From: Gracilaria caudata | Lineage: Eukaryota; Rhodophyta; Florideophyceae; Gracilariales; Gracilariaceae | Assembly (NCBI GenBank): GCA_030374735.1 | Contig: JASCIV010000608.1 | Location: 1-15,845, forward strand | Reading direction: 5' to 3' | Length of the DNA stretch: 15,845 nucleotides | In this document: positions 9,935-15,845 of the stretch, in pieces | How the letters are laid out: each line of letters starts with the position of its first letter | Position numbering within the stretch: the stretch's first letter is position 1 | Notes under the pieces: model-generated | Told to the model about the DNA's origin: nothing | The model's input: only the letters and a program-made list of their open reading frames with translations | The model's database searches: none | Position numbers and translations under genes: made by a program

Positions 9935-10462
9935 ATCGGCGAGTGTCTAGGACTGAAAAACGAGTGATTCGGAACGTTTTCTGCTCTGCGGGCATATCGT
10001 TCTACGTTTTGCCTTGCGAAGTCGTTCAAATCTCTTGCTGACCTACACCAAGAGCATGTCCGTCAGTAGAGTCAAAGAGCTTAATTGCCATTTTTTTAGC
10101 TTTGGCATTGATAATGGTATCTCTATCAGTTGTGCCAAACATGTTTTGCAAAGCTATTGAGCTATATCCATTGCCAAATGCGGCGAGATTTGGCGCGACG
10201 TTGAGTTTCAGAGCTAAACTTTACAGCCACTCCAAGCTTGCCACCTGGTATACTTGTAATTTTCGCGCCGAGTTCAAATTGAAAACGATGATTGGTCGCT
10301 CATCCTGTGAATTCCACATCAGGATTTGGCTTTTCACTGATAGGGGTAAACCCCGTAAAGCCAAATTCAATTTTGGCTCTTTGTGTATTTGGCTTTGGAA
10401 TTTGGCCACGACTGATAGACATGCTCTAATTAAGTTTTGTCGTCAGCCGACAGTACCTGAAT
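9935..10462. other. Upstream non-coding part of the second pogo-like element
   Basis: This stretch lies upstream of the transposase ATG (which is on the - strand) and inside the element. I see no gene. The word ATTTGGC or its complement GCCAAAT recurs, near 10165, 10188, 10319, 10362, 10387 and 10398. The densest cluster, at 10319-10405, includes an inverted pair TTTGGCTTT...AAAGCCAAA around GGGGTAAACCCC. It may hold promoter or subterminal binding sites, which is inference only. Confidence 0.45.
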
Positions 10463-10514
10463 TAGTGTGGGCCACACTATATTGTGTTCCCAAACTAACT
10501 TGGAACCCACACTA
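10463..10514 (+). repeat. Right subterminal palindromes of the second pogo-like element
   Basis: TAGTGTGGGCCACACTA (10463-10479) is identical to the core of the left copy at 8181-8199. A half site CCCACACTA ends at 10514, directly at the TA used by the Tc1-like insertion. The right side has fewer copies than the left. Confidence 0.75.
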
Positions 10515-10517
10515 AAC

Positions 10518-10716
10518 CAGTCCTCGTCATAAGTATACGAACGGCGGCAAAACAAGCCTCCATGCAGATCAGAGTCGTTTTGCAATAAATAGGCAGTACA
10601 GTAAAGTATATCTCCTCGTTTTATAATAGTGCACTGCAATCTCAACAGACAAAATAACGCGCCGCGCCTGCAGTGCATTCATTTCAAAATAAAGGGCAGG
10701 TCAAAAGTATACGAAC
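10518..10716 (+). repeat. Left pair of Tc1 IR/DR sites
   Basis: The outer core GTCATAAGTATACGAAC lies at 10526-10542 and the inner core GTCAAAAGTATACGAAC at 10700-10716. The starts are 174 bases apart and differ at one base. The DNA between them does not match the right side, so only the sites are conserved. Confidence 0.8.
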
Positions 10717-10755
10717 AAATGTCTGTTTCTTTTATACCGGACAGCTCTAGAGCGC

Positions 10756-11739
10756 TCAATTCTTGGTTTTGGGCCCATTTGCACGCATGACAGCCATCCA
10801 GCGCTTCGGCATGCTATTAGTTAGCATTGTAAGCACATGAGGATCTATTTTGTCCCACTCCTCCTGTAAAGCTTGCTTCAAAGCATCCTTAGAGTCATGA
10901 TACTTACAATTGGCGTAGACTCTGTAAGCAAGTATGCTCCACAGGTTTTCAATAGCATTCAGATCAGAAGATTGCGCCGGCCACTCCATTAATCCGTACT
11001 GATGCTCAATAAACCATTTCATACTATAGCGAGATGTATGAATAGAGGCATTGTCTTGCTGAAATATCCAATCGTTACCATGGTGCATGTTCGCTCACGG
11101 CACCATATGCTTCTGGAGCATCTCAATATACTTTTGGGAATCCATAGTACCATCAATAAAAACCAACGGACCCTTACCATAGTAAGTAAAACAACTCCAT
11201 ATCATCCCTGAAACACCCCGATTTTTACGTTTAGAAAACACCTGTTCGTCAAGGCGTAGGTCGTGCCAGTAGTAGCTCCATCCATCTGAACCATCTCCAT
11301 TACATTTTTTTCATCACTCCATATACACTTGCGCCATTCATCTTCATGGAACCTGGTGTGAAACATTGCTTATTCTAGACCCTGCTGACGATGACAATCG
11401 GTGATCAAAGGTGTGGTTTTTTATTCTCATATTCGAAGACTTCTAACTTGCGAAGTTTTTTAGTGACTTTTCAGACAGATATGTCTAGGTGCAAGTTCTT
11501 TTTAAGCTGGAGTCTCGAACATAATTGCTTGAAAGAGTTTTTTTATGCGTCGCTTGGTTTAAGGTGTTGATTTATGAGGCCGTCCGGAACGTTTATTTGC
11601 AATTTGTGGCGATTTGCGCTTTAAAACTGCAAATACAGCTGATTTGGATCTTTTAAACTGTTTGGCAATAAAAAAAGACTTTTCGGCGATAAGCCTTGAT
11701 AGCGGCTACCTCTTATGTGGCTTTTTCTTTTCTACGAGG
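10756..11739 (-). pseudogene. Tc1-like transposase, frameshifted
   Basis: The C-terminal 110 codons (start 11088) are open: WIFQQDNASIHTS carries the second catalytic Asp, and WPAQSSDLNAIENLW carries the third acidic residue (Glu, or Asp in DD34D forms). Upstream, TGA at 11095-11097 interrupts KHMVP-ANMHHGND. Before that, DGWSYYWHDLRLDEQVFSK and IWSCFTYYGKGPLVFIDG are recovered in one frame, and EWRKCIWSDEKN with the first catalytic Asp in another. Near 11640-11700 the helix-turn-helix FIAKQFKRSKSAVFAV and the GRPHKSTP hook appear in a further frame. The N-terminus PRRKEKAT is near 11739. The total span of about 328 codons equals a full Tc1 transposase. Several stops and shifts show the gene is dead. 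Confidence 0.85.
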
Positions 11740-11867
11740 TATTATTGTAAATGTTGATGGAGAAATGGTGAGGTTTAGGAGGAGAAAACGGGTTTAGTCT
11801 GTTTATTGTGTACGTTATTGACAACAATTGGTTGCTGTGTTGTCAATTGCGCGCCATGTTTTGAATT

Positions 11868-12065
11868 GTTTGTATACTTTTGATCTGGGGTGCAAATCAA
11901 TTTTATGTTTTTACTCTTCACTGCGCAGAGGTTTTCTTGTTACAATATGGTGGCGACGGGTATTTTATGTTGCTATATAAAGGGTGTAAAGGATTAAAAT
12001 CATGAACGTTTTTATTTACTGTTATTCGTATTTGTACCCCGTTCGTATACCTATGACGAGGACTG
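11868..12065 (-). repeat. Right pair of Tc1 IR/DR sites
   Basis: The inner core lies at 11868-11884 (GTTTGTATACTTTTGATC region) and the outer core GTTCGTATACCTATGAC at 12041-12057. The starts are 173 bases apart, one base off the left-side spacing. Both are in inverted orientation to the left pair. A TATATAAAG word lies between them near 11974. Confidence 0.8.
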
Positions 12066-12081
12066 TAACAGTAGTCGCCTG
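12066..12081 (+). repeat. Right TIR of the second pogo-like element
   Basis: TAACAGTAGTCGCCTG lies just beyond the Tc1-like insertion and is followed by TA. It is the inverted partner of 8111-8126. Its first two bases double as the right TA duplication of the Tc1-like element. Confidence 0.75.
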
Positions 12082-12575
12082 TACCTTCCAGTTTGTTTCG
12101 GACTTTTTCCGAATTGAAACTTTTAGAAAAATCCGAAATGAAAGAGGTCTGTTATGGTGAAGTTCAAAGCGTGACCAGGCAGGTCAGAGAACCTTATAAG
12201 CACCGGACAATTTACGGGTAAGAACATTACGTGGAGTTGTGTAATAGTTGAACAACTGTGCACGGAGATGAAGGATAATTTCTACCGTGACATGAAGAAC
12301 TGTCACGTAGGTGCTCACATGGCCTGCATCAAATGCACTATGCACTAATGCATCTGAGAAAGGCGGACGAGGTAATGCATTTCAGATGCATTACCTCGTC
12401 CGCCTTTCTCCCGAATTGAACCATCTCTGACTCTATTAAAGACTGCCCAATCTTCTTTGGAGCATATTCATGTCTTCCCCATTCCCGCACCACCATCAAA
12501 AACCAGTCCATCGCAACATCTTCATCATCATATTTCTTCTACGATTCCCGATTCCGTCCATGTTTTGTGTCCATA
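12082..12575. other. Intergenic stretch with two hairpins and a flanking 10-base direct repeat
   Basis: No gene is supported here. An imperfect hairpin (TTTCGGACTTTTTC, 12096-12109, against GAAAAATCCGAAA, 12126-12138) is followed by CCGAATTGAA at 12109-12118. The same ten bases recur at 12411-12420, directly after a perfect hairpin (12356-12410). A short frame from ATG 12469 gives about 50 codons with a His-rich start and a hydrophobic FIIIFLLRF segment. I do not trust it as a gene. Confidence 0.45.
12356..12410. repeat. Perfect inverted repeat, 25-bp arms and 5-base loop
   Basis: Arm 12356-12380 (begins GAGAAAGGCGGACGAGG) is the exact reverse complement of 12386-12410 (ends CCTCGTCCGCCTTTCTC). 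The loop is TTCAG. A second, competing 12-bp stem pairs TAATGCATCTGA (12346-12357) with TCAGATGCATTA (12382-12393). It could be a recent template-switch palindrome, the tip of a foldback element or a transcribed hairpin. A T-run terminator is not seen. Confidence 0.9.
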
Positions 12576-13121
12576 ATGGTCATCTCCGCACCAGATGTAC
12601 CGGACCCAACGACTTTGCTTGAGTCCTTTCTTTTGGAAAACGTATTTTTTATGCCCCACGTTCCAATTTGTATTCAAAGACGAGAAGCTTCTATGGAACT
12701 CTTGGTGAAACAACTTTCTGCCTTAAATATGCCAGCCAATATAGAACATATTGTTGCAAAAGAATTCTTCTTTTATGCAAAAGTTATTCAGATTCTGTTC
12801 CCGAAAATGTTTGCCGAAACTCGTTTGTTGGTGAAACAGCTAGAAGTTATAGAACCTCCAGATTTTGATGAGGAGGCCTTTCCCAAAGTTTGTCCGCGCC
12901 AATTTCTCAACAACTACTACAACGGATTTTGTTTTGCGTTTCGTCGCGTGATGGGAAAAGTGAATACAGATTGTTCAGAAGCGATGGAATATCTCAGATT
13001 GCTTATTCGGGGTCATCCATCTGGTGCATTGATGGAATCAATACTGGAGAAAGATTTCATGCATTATTCAGCCTTCGCATTCTACGTTAACGATGAGATT
13101 ACAACAGAGGTATTTCGTTGA
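12576..13121 (+). CDS. Hypothetical protein, 181 residues, not recognised
   Basis: ATG 12576 is the first Met of the frame (an upstream GTG at 12567 extends it by three codons but has no support) and TGA lies at 13119-13121. The product begins MVISAPDVPDPTTLLESFLL. It is acidic to neutral and mostly helical by composition, rich in Phe, Leu and Glu. The short phrase LLVKQL occurs twice, at about residues 43-48 and 85-90 (LLVKQLSALNMP and LLVKQLEVIEPP), suggesting a repeated helical unit. I see no signal peptide or membrane segment. It lies between transposon remains and a coiled-coil fragment. It may be one exon of a larger gene, since GAGGTATTT near 13110 could be a donor site. No family is assigned. 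Confidence 0.5.
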   Translation: MVISAPDVPDPTTLLESFLLENVFFMPHVPICIQRREASMELLVKQLSALNMPANIEHIVAKEFFFYAKVIQILFPKMFAETRLLVKQLEVIEPPDFDEEAFPKVCPRQFLNNYYNGFCFAFRRVMGKVNTDCSEAMEYLRLLIRGHPSGALMESILEKDFMHYSAFAFYVNDEITTEVFR

Positions 13122-13333
13122 CTTTTGTTGGCTTCTATCTATTAAGAAGCGCACATACAAATTTCAAAGATGTAGCAAAGACCTTTCCGTTTATTGTAAA
13201 AAAACCTCTGTAGCTCCGAATCAGAAGTTGCTGTTTTTGATTCTGCACTGGCGCAAAAACTGCCGATTTTGATTCTTCCGATATTCGGAAATCGGGGGAA
13301 ACCGTTGGTTTCTGACCGTAGATAGAAGCAAAA

Positions 13334-13368
13334 GCGGTTTGTTTTAGTCGCAAATGTTGCTCTAGCCA
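13334..13368 (-). repeat. Partial duplication of the coiled-coil segment, copy 1
   Basis: Thirty-five bases match 13461-13495 with three differences, including 17 identical bases AAATGTTGCTCTAGCCA. On the - strand both encode WLEQHLRL(N/K)QTA. The copies are 127 bases apart, so they are in different frames. Confidence 0.75.
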
Positions 13369-13460
13369 ATCTAAAAACACTTCTTCCGATGCGAAGTGGC
13401 GTTGTAAGTTTGCTTTGCAAGATTAAAGGTAGTAGACTCAAATTTCTGTTGATGGGTGTT

Positions 13461-13495
13461 GCGGTTTGATTGAGTCGTAAATGTTGCTCTAGCCA
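13461..13495 (-). repeat. Partial duplication of the coiled-coil segment, copy 2
   Basis: This is the partner of 13334-13368, and the copy that stays in frame with the longer coiled coil (NWLEQHLRLNQTA). Confidence 0.75.
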
Positions 13496-13639
13496 GTTCA
13501 TCCGTTCTTGCAAAGAGGTAATGTCATCATCACGTTGTTGCAAACGGGACTTGAGGGCGACCACTATGGCGCCCTAGTATAGCCGGACTTTTCTACCTGC
13601 CTAGATTCGGAGCAGATTCCGTATGAAATCGACACGGCC

Positions 13640-14291
13640 ATGGACCTCGATTGTCTCCCTATCCCTGATATCCCCGTTGAACGTACGCAAGTAGAAACCC
13701 TGCTCGAGCACTCTGAAGGCACAAAGTTGTTGCGTATGGCAACAATTGCAACGTGCTTCGAGGTATTAGACATCAAGAACGAAGCCATGACTGTCTACTT
13801 GGTGCTCGAACAGCTCCGACATGACCTGGTACACATCTCGTCACGTGCATTTGCGAGGGATCACGCATTTCATGTGAGAGTGAGCACAGACAGCATTGGC
13901 ATGCTGTCCGTATCGTTCAGCATGAGAGAGGGAGACCAAGCTCCAAAAGCCATAATGAAGGGAAAAGGCGGATCAGACGCCTAGTCTTCGCATTATCGCT
14001 GCGCTTGTGAACAAAATCTACGAAAACGTGATAACAGTTTTCGAAAACGATTGTGAGGAAGCATGCAATACAATAGAATTGCAGGAGCGTTAGTACCTTC
14101 AATCAGTCTCGCTGTCAACAGTTGACGGAGGTTTATTCCGCGGCTCTGTGTGTTGGCTAGGAGCCAAAGCGATGATCATGTCCGGGCGTACGAAGGTGGA
14201 GGTACGGCGTGGTCGCGTGTACGTTGAGGCTCGTAGCAGCGGTATGGTTTTCTTCGAAACTGTCTCGAAGAGTAACAGCTTGAACAGATGA
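13640..14291 (+). pseudogene. Hypothetical gene with one frameshift and one in-frame TAG
   Basis: ATG 13640 opens MDLDCLPIPDIPVERTQVET and continues as a helical, charged protein (ATCFEVLDIKNEAMTVYLVL, then EQLRHDLVHISSRAFARDHA) to TAG at 13982-13984. Near 13960-13967 (GGGAAAAGGCGG) a one-base shift leads into frame 3. There the protein-like sequence goes on as IIAALVNKIYENVITVFEND and CEEACNTIELQER to TAG 14091-14093. The same frame then continues, with SGRTKVEVRRGRVYVEARSS, to TGA 14289-14291. The natural reading is one gene of about 215 codons with an extra G and a nonsense change. Alternatives are sequencing error or introns. The frame is also open for about 15 codons upstream of the ATG, after CTTTTCTACCTGCCTAG, which resembles a splice acceptor. 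The family is unknown. Confidence 0.5.
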
Positions 14292-14612
14292 TGCCGAGAG
14301 GCTTCTTTCGCCACGGAAGTTCACTTCACTGTTGTGGCTACCAACGCATAACCAATATGAAAGCTTTGTTCCGGTGGACAGCTTTCTTCCGGTCTGCTCA
14401 CAACTTGCGTTTTCATTTGCACCGCTCCTCAGAAAAGACGTACCCAGTACGATGAGAACAGGCTGCCTGTATTCAACAGTATTCAACATTGCTTGGTCAT
14501 GTGCGGTGCTGCGGGAGCTGTGATCTCTCGCGGCGCGCTGTCGTCTATCTGCCTTCTATCTGCCCCTGTTGCTGTTCCTTTTTGATAAGAGCTTGTTTGC
14601 GTTTTGTGTAGG
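14292..14612. other. Stretch with no supported gene
   Basis: Both strands show open frames of 60-110 codons with no motif. The longest on the - strand (14157-14489) overlaps the better-supported gene on the + strand and is judged a shadow. A short direct repeat, TATTCAACAGTATTCAAC, lies near 14470. Confidence 0.3.
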
Positions 14613-14684
14613 GTGAGTGCACTGTCTCGGTTGTTATCATCGCGTCATGGCGTTTTTCAATGCTACCCCGTGTTCTCTTCGCAG
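14613..14684 (+). other. Candidate 72-base spliceosomal intron
   Basis: The stretch starts GTGAGTGC and ends with a pyrimidine-rich TGTTCTCTTCGCAG. Both ends fit the GT-AG rule, and the length fits introns of compact protist genomes. It lies just ahead of the frame at 14709-15095 and would make this a short leader or first-exon intron. There is no transcript evidence. Confidence 0.35.
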
Positions 14685-14708
14685 CTCCTCGTTAGCTTCG
14701 CGGTCGCT

Positions 14709-15095
14709 ATGCTCGCCACGTGTGTTAGCCGGAGCGCCGCTCGCGGTGTGGATCGACAAGGTATCGGAGAGAGTGGGAGATATAGGGAGATTTGTGGGTG
14801 GTTCTTTTGGGTCCTTTTATGGGCTGATTTGCGAGAGGTTCGCGAGCGGCCGAAGGAATGGTTTCGAAAGGAAGAGGTCCGTGTTTGGTATGCAGAATTG
14901 GGTTATAGGTTACTCAATGCGTGCCACAGGGCTGGTGCTACTGACGGTCTGGTTGACATGAGTTCATGCGCTGCGGGTAGATTTGCGAGAAGACCCGGTT
15001 GGAGGCTTCTGAAAGATGGATCGTTGTTTCGATCAAGAGTAGTCATGCATGTTCCGGGTCCTGTCAAGAACTGGAAACCTAGAATAGTTTTATAG
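14709..15095 (+). CDS. Uncertain hypothetical protein, 128 codons
   Basis: From ATG 14709, just after the candidate acceptor, the frame reads MLATCVSRSAARGVDRQGIG and ends at TAG 15093-15095 with VKNWKPRIVL. The product is Arg- and Trp-rich with one short hydrophobic run (ICGWFFWVLLW). A competing frame from ATG 14647 to 14961 (MAFFNATPCSLRSSSLASRS, Ser/Arg-rich like an organelle presequence, 104 codons) overlaps it. At most one is real and I cannot decide which. Neither is recognised. The gene, if real, is convergent with the kinase, leaving about 210 bases for both 3' ends. Confidence 0.22.
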   Translation: MLATCVSRSAARGVDRQGIGESGRYREICGWFFWVLLWADLREVRERPKEWFRKEEVRVWYAELGYRLLNACHRAGATDGLVDMSSCAAGRFARRPGWRLLKDGSLFRSRVVMHVPGPVKNWKPRIVL

Positions 15096-15305
15096 ATGTT
15101 CGAAAGTTCAGCATATTCTGCTTGCTGCTTCAGAGCGATGTTGACCACAGGGCAATACGAGCTTAGTTGTGCTCCGTGCAAGTACTCAGGTTTCCACTTC
15201 GTCCTGGGGTGCGTTCCCGTATCGCTGGTGAAATATCAGACCGAGACGGTATGACCTCAAACCTGCGTGGTAGATCCTGTGCAAAGCATAGGATGGCGAA
15301 TGAGC

Positions 15306-15845
15306 TTATTCTGAGACAAAAGGCGCCACGATCTGTGCAACTTGATCTTCAGCACAGAGCGCGCATGCAATGACCTCAATATTCTTCAGTAACATCGCTT
15401 TCCACGCTACGACCAGAAGCGGTTCATCGGGGTCAAAGTTGCGCAACAAGTACATATCACTCTCACCGCCAACGTTTTCTGTCGTTGGCCCCTCCTTCTC
15501 CCGACTCCTAGCTTCCAGAGATATCTTATCCATTACGTCCTTCACTGAGTTAGGGTGCGGTCCCTTGCGCATCAACTCGTCCCAGTTGATACCCGCGAAA
15601 ATTGGGTATTGCTTCAGGTCTTCGCATGTCGGACGTCGAAGAGGATTGGGACGCAGTAGCGCACAAACCAGAGAGTAGCCTTCATCGGACAGACCATTGA
15701 AAGGAATCTCAGCCTTTCGTTGGTCTTCCAAGATTTCCTGTCTACTTCTACTTCCTGTCTCAAACGGCATATCGCCCGTCAGCACTTGGTAGATAAAGAC
15801 GCCAAAAGTCCACATGTCAAACGCAGTACCATATTGTTTCTCGCT
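15306..15845 (-). CDS. AGC-family (PDK1-like) protein kinase, C-terminal part, cut by the window edge
   Basis: The frame enters from the right edge as KQYGTAFDMWTFGVFIYQVL, which is kinase subdomain IX with the invariant Asp (D-x-W-x-x-G). It continues through TGDMPFETGS (subdomain X) and LLRPNPLRRPTCEDLKQYPI (subdomain XI with the invariant Arg), to FAGINWDEL, the F-x-x-(I/V)-x-W-x-x-L end seen in PDK1 and other AGC kinases. About 100 residues follow the domain, acidic then hydrophobic, to TAA at 15306-15308. I see no PH domain and no hydrophobic motif, so the tail may differ from PDK1, or the last part may read into an intron. ATP-binding and catalytic-loop regions lie outside the window. 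It would phosphorylate Ser/Thr. No stops interrupt it, so it is probably a living host gene. Confidence 0.85.
   Translation of the reverse strand, partial: SEKQYGTAFDMWTFGVFIYQVLTGDMPFETGSRSRQEILEDQRKAEIPFNGLSDEGYSLVCALLRPNPLRRPTCEDLKQYPIFAGINWDELMRKGPHPNSVKDVMDKISLEARSREKEGPTTENVGGESDMYLLRNFDPDEPLLVVAWKAMLLKNIEVIACALCAEDQVAQIVAPFVSE

Larger units (their letters stand above)
10515..12065 (-). mobile_element. Tc1-like transposon of IR/DR type, decayed, nested in the second pogo-like element
   Basis: The outer ends CAGTCCTCGTCATAAGTATA (start 10518) and the reverse complement of 12037-12065 agree over 29 bases with two or three differences. TA lies at 10513-10514 and 12066-12067. The left end has three extra bases (AAC) between TA and CAG. 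Each end has a second, inner copy of the 17-base core GTCAWAAGTATACGAAC, which is the IR/DR pattern known from Sleeping Beauty and Minos-type elements. A broken Tc1 transposase lies between them on the - strand. The element is about 1.55 kb, the usual Tc1 size. Confidence 0.82.
8111..12081 (-). mobile_element. Second pogo-like DNA transposon, split by a Tc1-like insertion in its right TIR
   Basis: The left end CAGATGACTACTGTTA (8111-8126) matches the reverse complement of TAACAGTAGTCGCCTG (12066-12081) at 14 of 16 positions. TA flanks both ends (8109-8110 and 12082-12083). Inside both ends lie palindromic TAGTGTGG/CCACACTA repeats. The transposase lies on the - strand at 8291-9934. When the Tc1-like insertion (10515-12065 plus one TA) is set aside, the element is about 2.4 kb, and the inverted match continues past the TIR into GTSTGGG on both sides. 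That continuity supports the boundaries strongly. Confidence 0.8.
13142..13564 (-). pseudogene. Coiled-coil fragment on the - strand, not recognised
   Basis: The first 30 codons form a clear heptad pattern: VALKSRLQQRDDDITSLQER, then MNWLEQHLRLNQTA with Leu/Ile/Met at a and d positions. The frame opens after TAG with no good ATG. TATACTAG just before it could be a splice acceptor, so it may be an internal exon. Beyond the coiled coil the sequence looks random (Arg/Phe/Thr-rich), and a second, frameshifted copy of the WLEQHLRL segment lies downstream at 13334-13380. It may be a C-terminal piece of a gene or of a transposon-encoded protein. Confidence 0.35.

Noticed and set aside
10102..10515. 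137-codon open frame on the + strand
   Set aside because: It lies within the non-coding end of the second pogo-like element, runs into its subterminal palindromes, and shows no domain.
14157..14489. 110-codon open frame on the - strand
   Set aside because: It overlaps the better-supported + strand frame with protein-like sequence up to 14291, and no motif is visible.
15306..15845. PKA catalytic subunit as the specific identity of the kinase
   Set aside because: The end of the domain (F-x-G-I-N-W-D-E-L with no PKA-type FDDYEEE tail) is closer to PDK1. The decisive N-lobe and PIF pocket are outside the window.
1..15845. CRISPR array, tRNA or rRNA genes
   Set aside because: No regularly spaced direct repeats, no cloverleaf with T-arm GGTTCGAATCC, and no rRNA blocks were seen.

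Overview
The window is nuclear DNA of a eukaryote. The evidence is the Ty3/gypsy integrase with a chromodomain, three kinds of DDE 'cut-and-paste' transposase, a plausible 72-base GT-AG intron, and an AGC-type protein kinase at the right edge. The transposon mix and the wording of the transposases recall oomycetes (Phytophthora-like) and red algae. I cannot choose between these from sequence alone. No bacterial or organellar signatures were seen.

Layout. (1) Bases 1-2164 hold the 3' part of a Ty3/gypsy retrotransposon: RNase H tail, zinc-binding region, integrase core, C-terminal module and chromodomain. It is broken by frameshifts and stops and ends at a polypurine tract. (2) Bases 2165-2835 are probably LTR or LTR-like non-coding DNA. 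(3) Bases 2838-5091 are a pogo/Tigger-type transposon on the + strand. Its transposase keeps one reading frame apart from three stops, and the element has degenerate terminal inverted repeats (TIRs) and TA target duplications. (4) Bases 5094-7200 carry no recognisable gene. (5) Bases 7253-7865 are a relic of a DDE_Tnp_4 (Harbinger/ISL2EU-like) transposase read across three frames. (6) Bases 8111-12081 are a second, different pogo-like element on the - strand, with TIRs, TA duplications and striking subterminal palindromes. A Tc1-like element of IR/DR architecture (10515-12065) has inserted into its right TIR. (7) Bases 12082-15305 are a lower-copy-looking region. It has a perfect 25-bp-arm hairpin, an unrecognised 182-codon gene, a coiled-coil fragment with a partial duplication, a second unrecognised gene carrying one frameshift and one in-frame stop, and a weak spliced-gene candidate. 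(8) Bases 15306-15845 are the C-terminal part of a PDK1/AGC-like kinase on the - strand, cut by the window edge.

About 9-10 kb of the window is therefore a graveyard of decayed mobile elements next to a few host genes. No transposase here looks able to make a full protein without repair. The most informative structures are the nested insertion (Tc1 into pogo), the symmetric IR/DR sites of the Tc1 element, the palindromic subterminal repeats of the second pogo-like element, and the perfect hairpin at 12356-12410. I did not find a convincing new multi-gene system.
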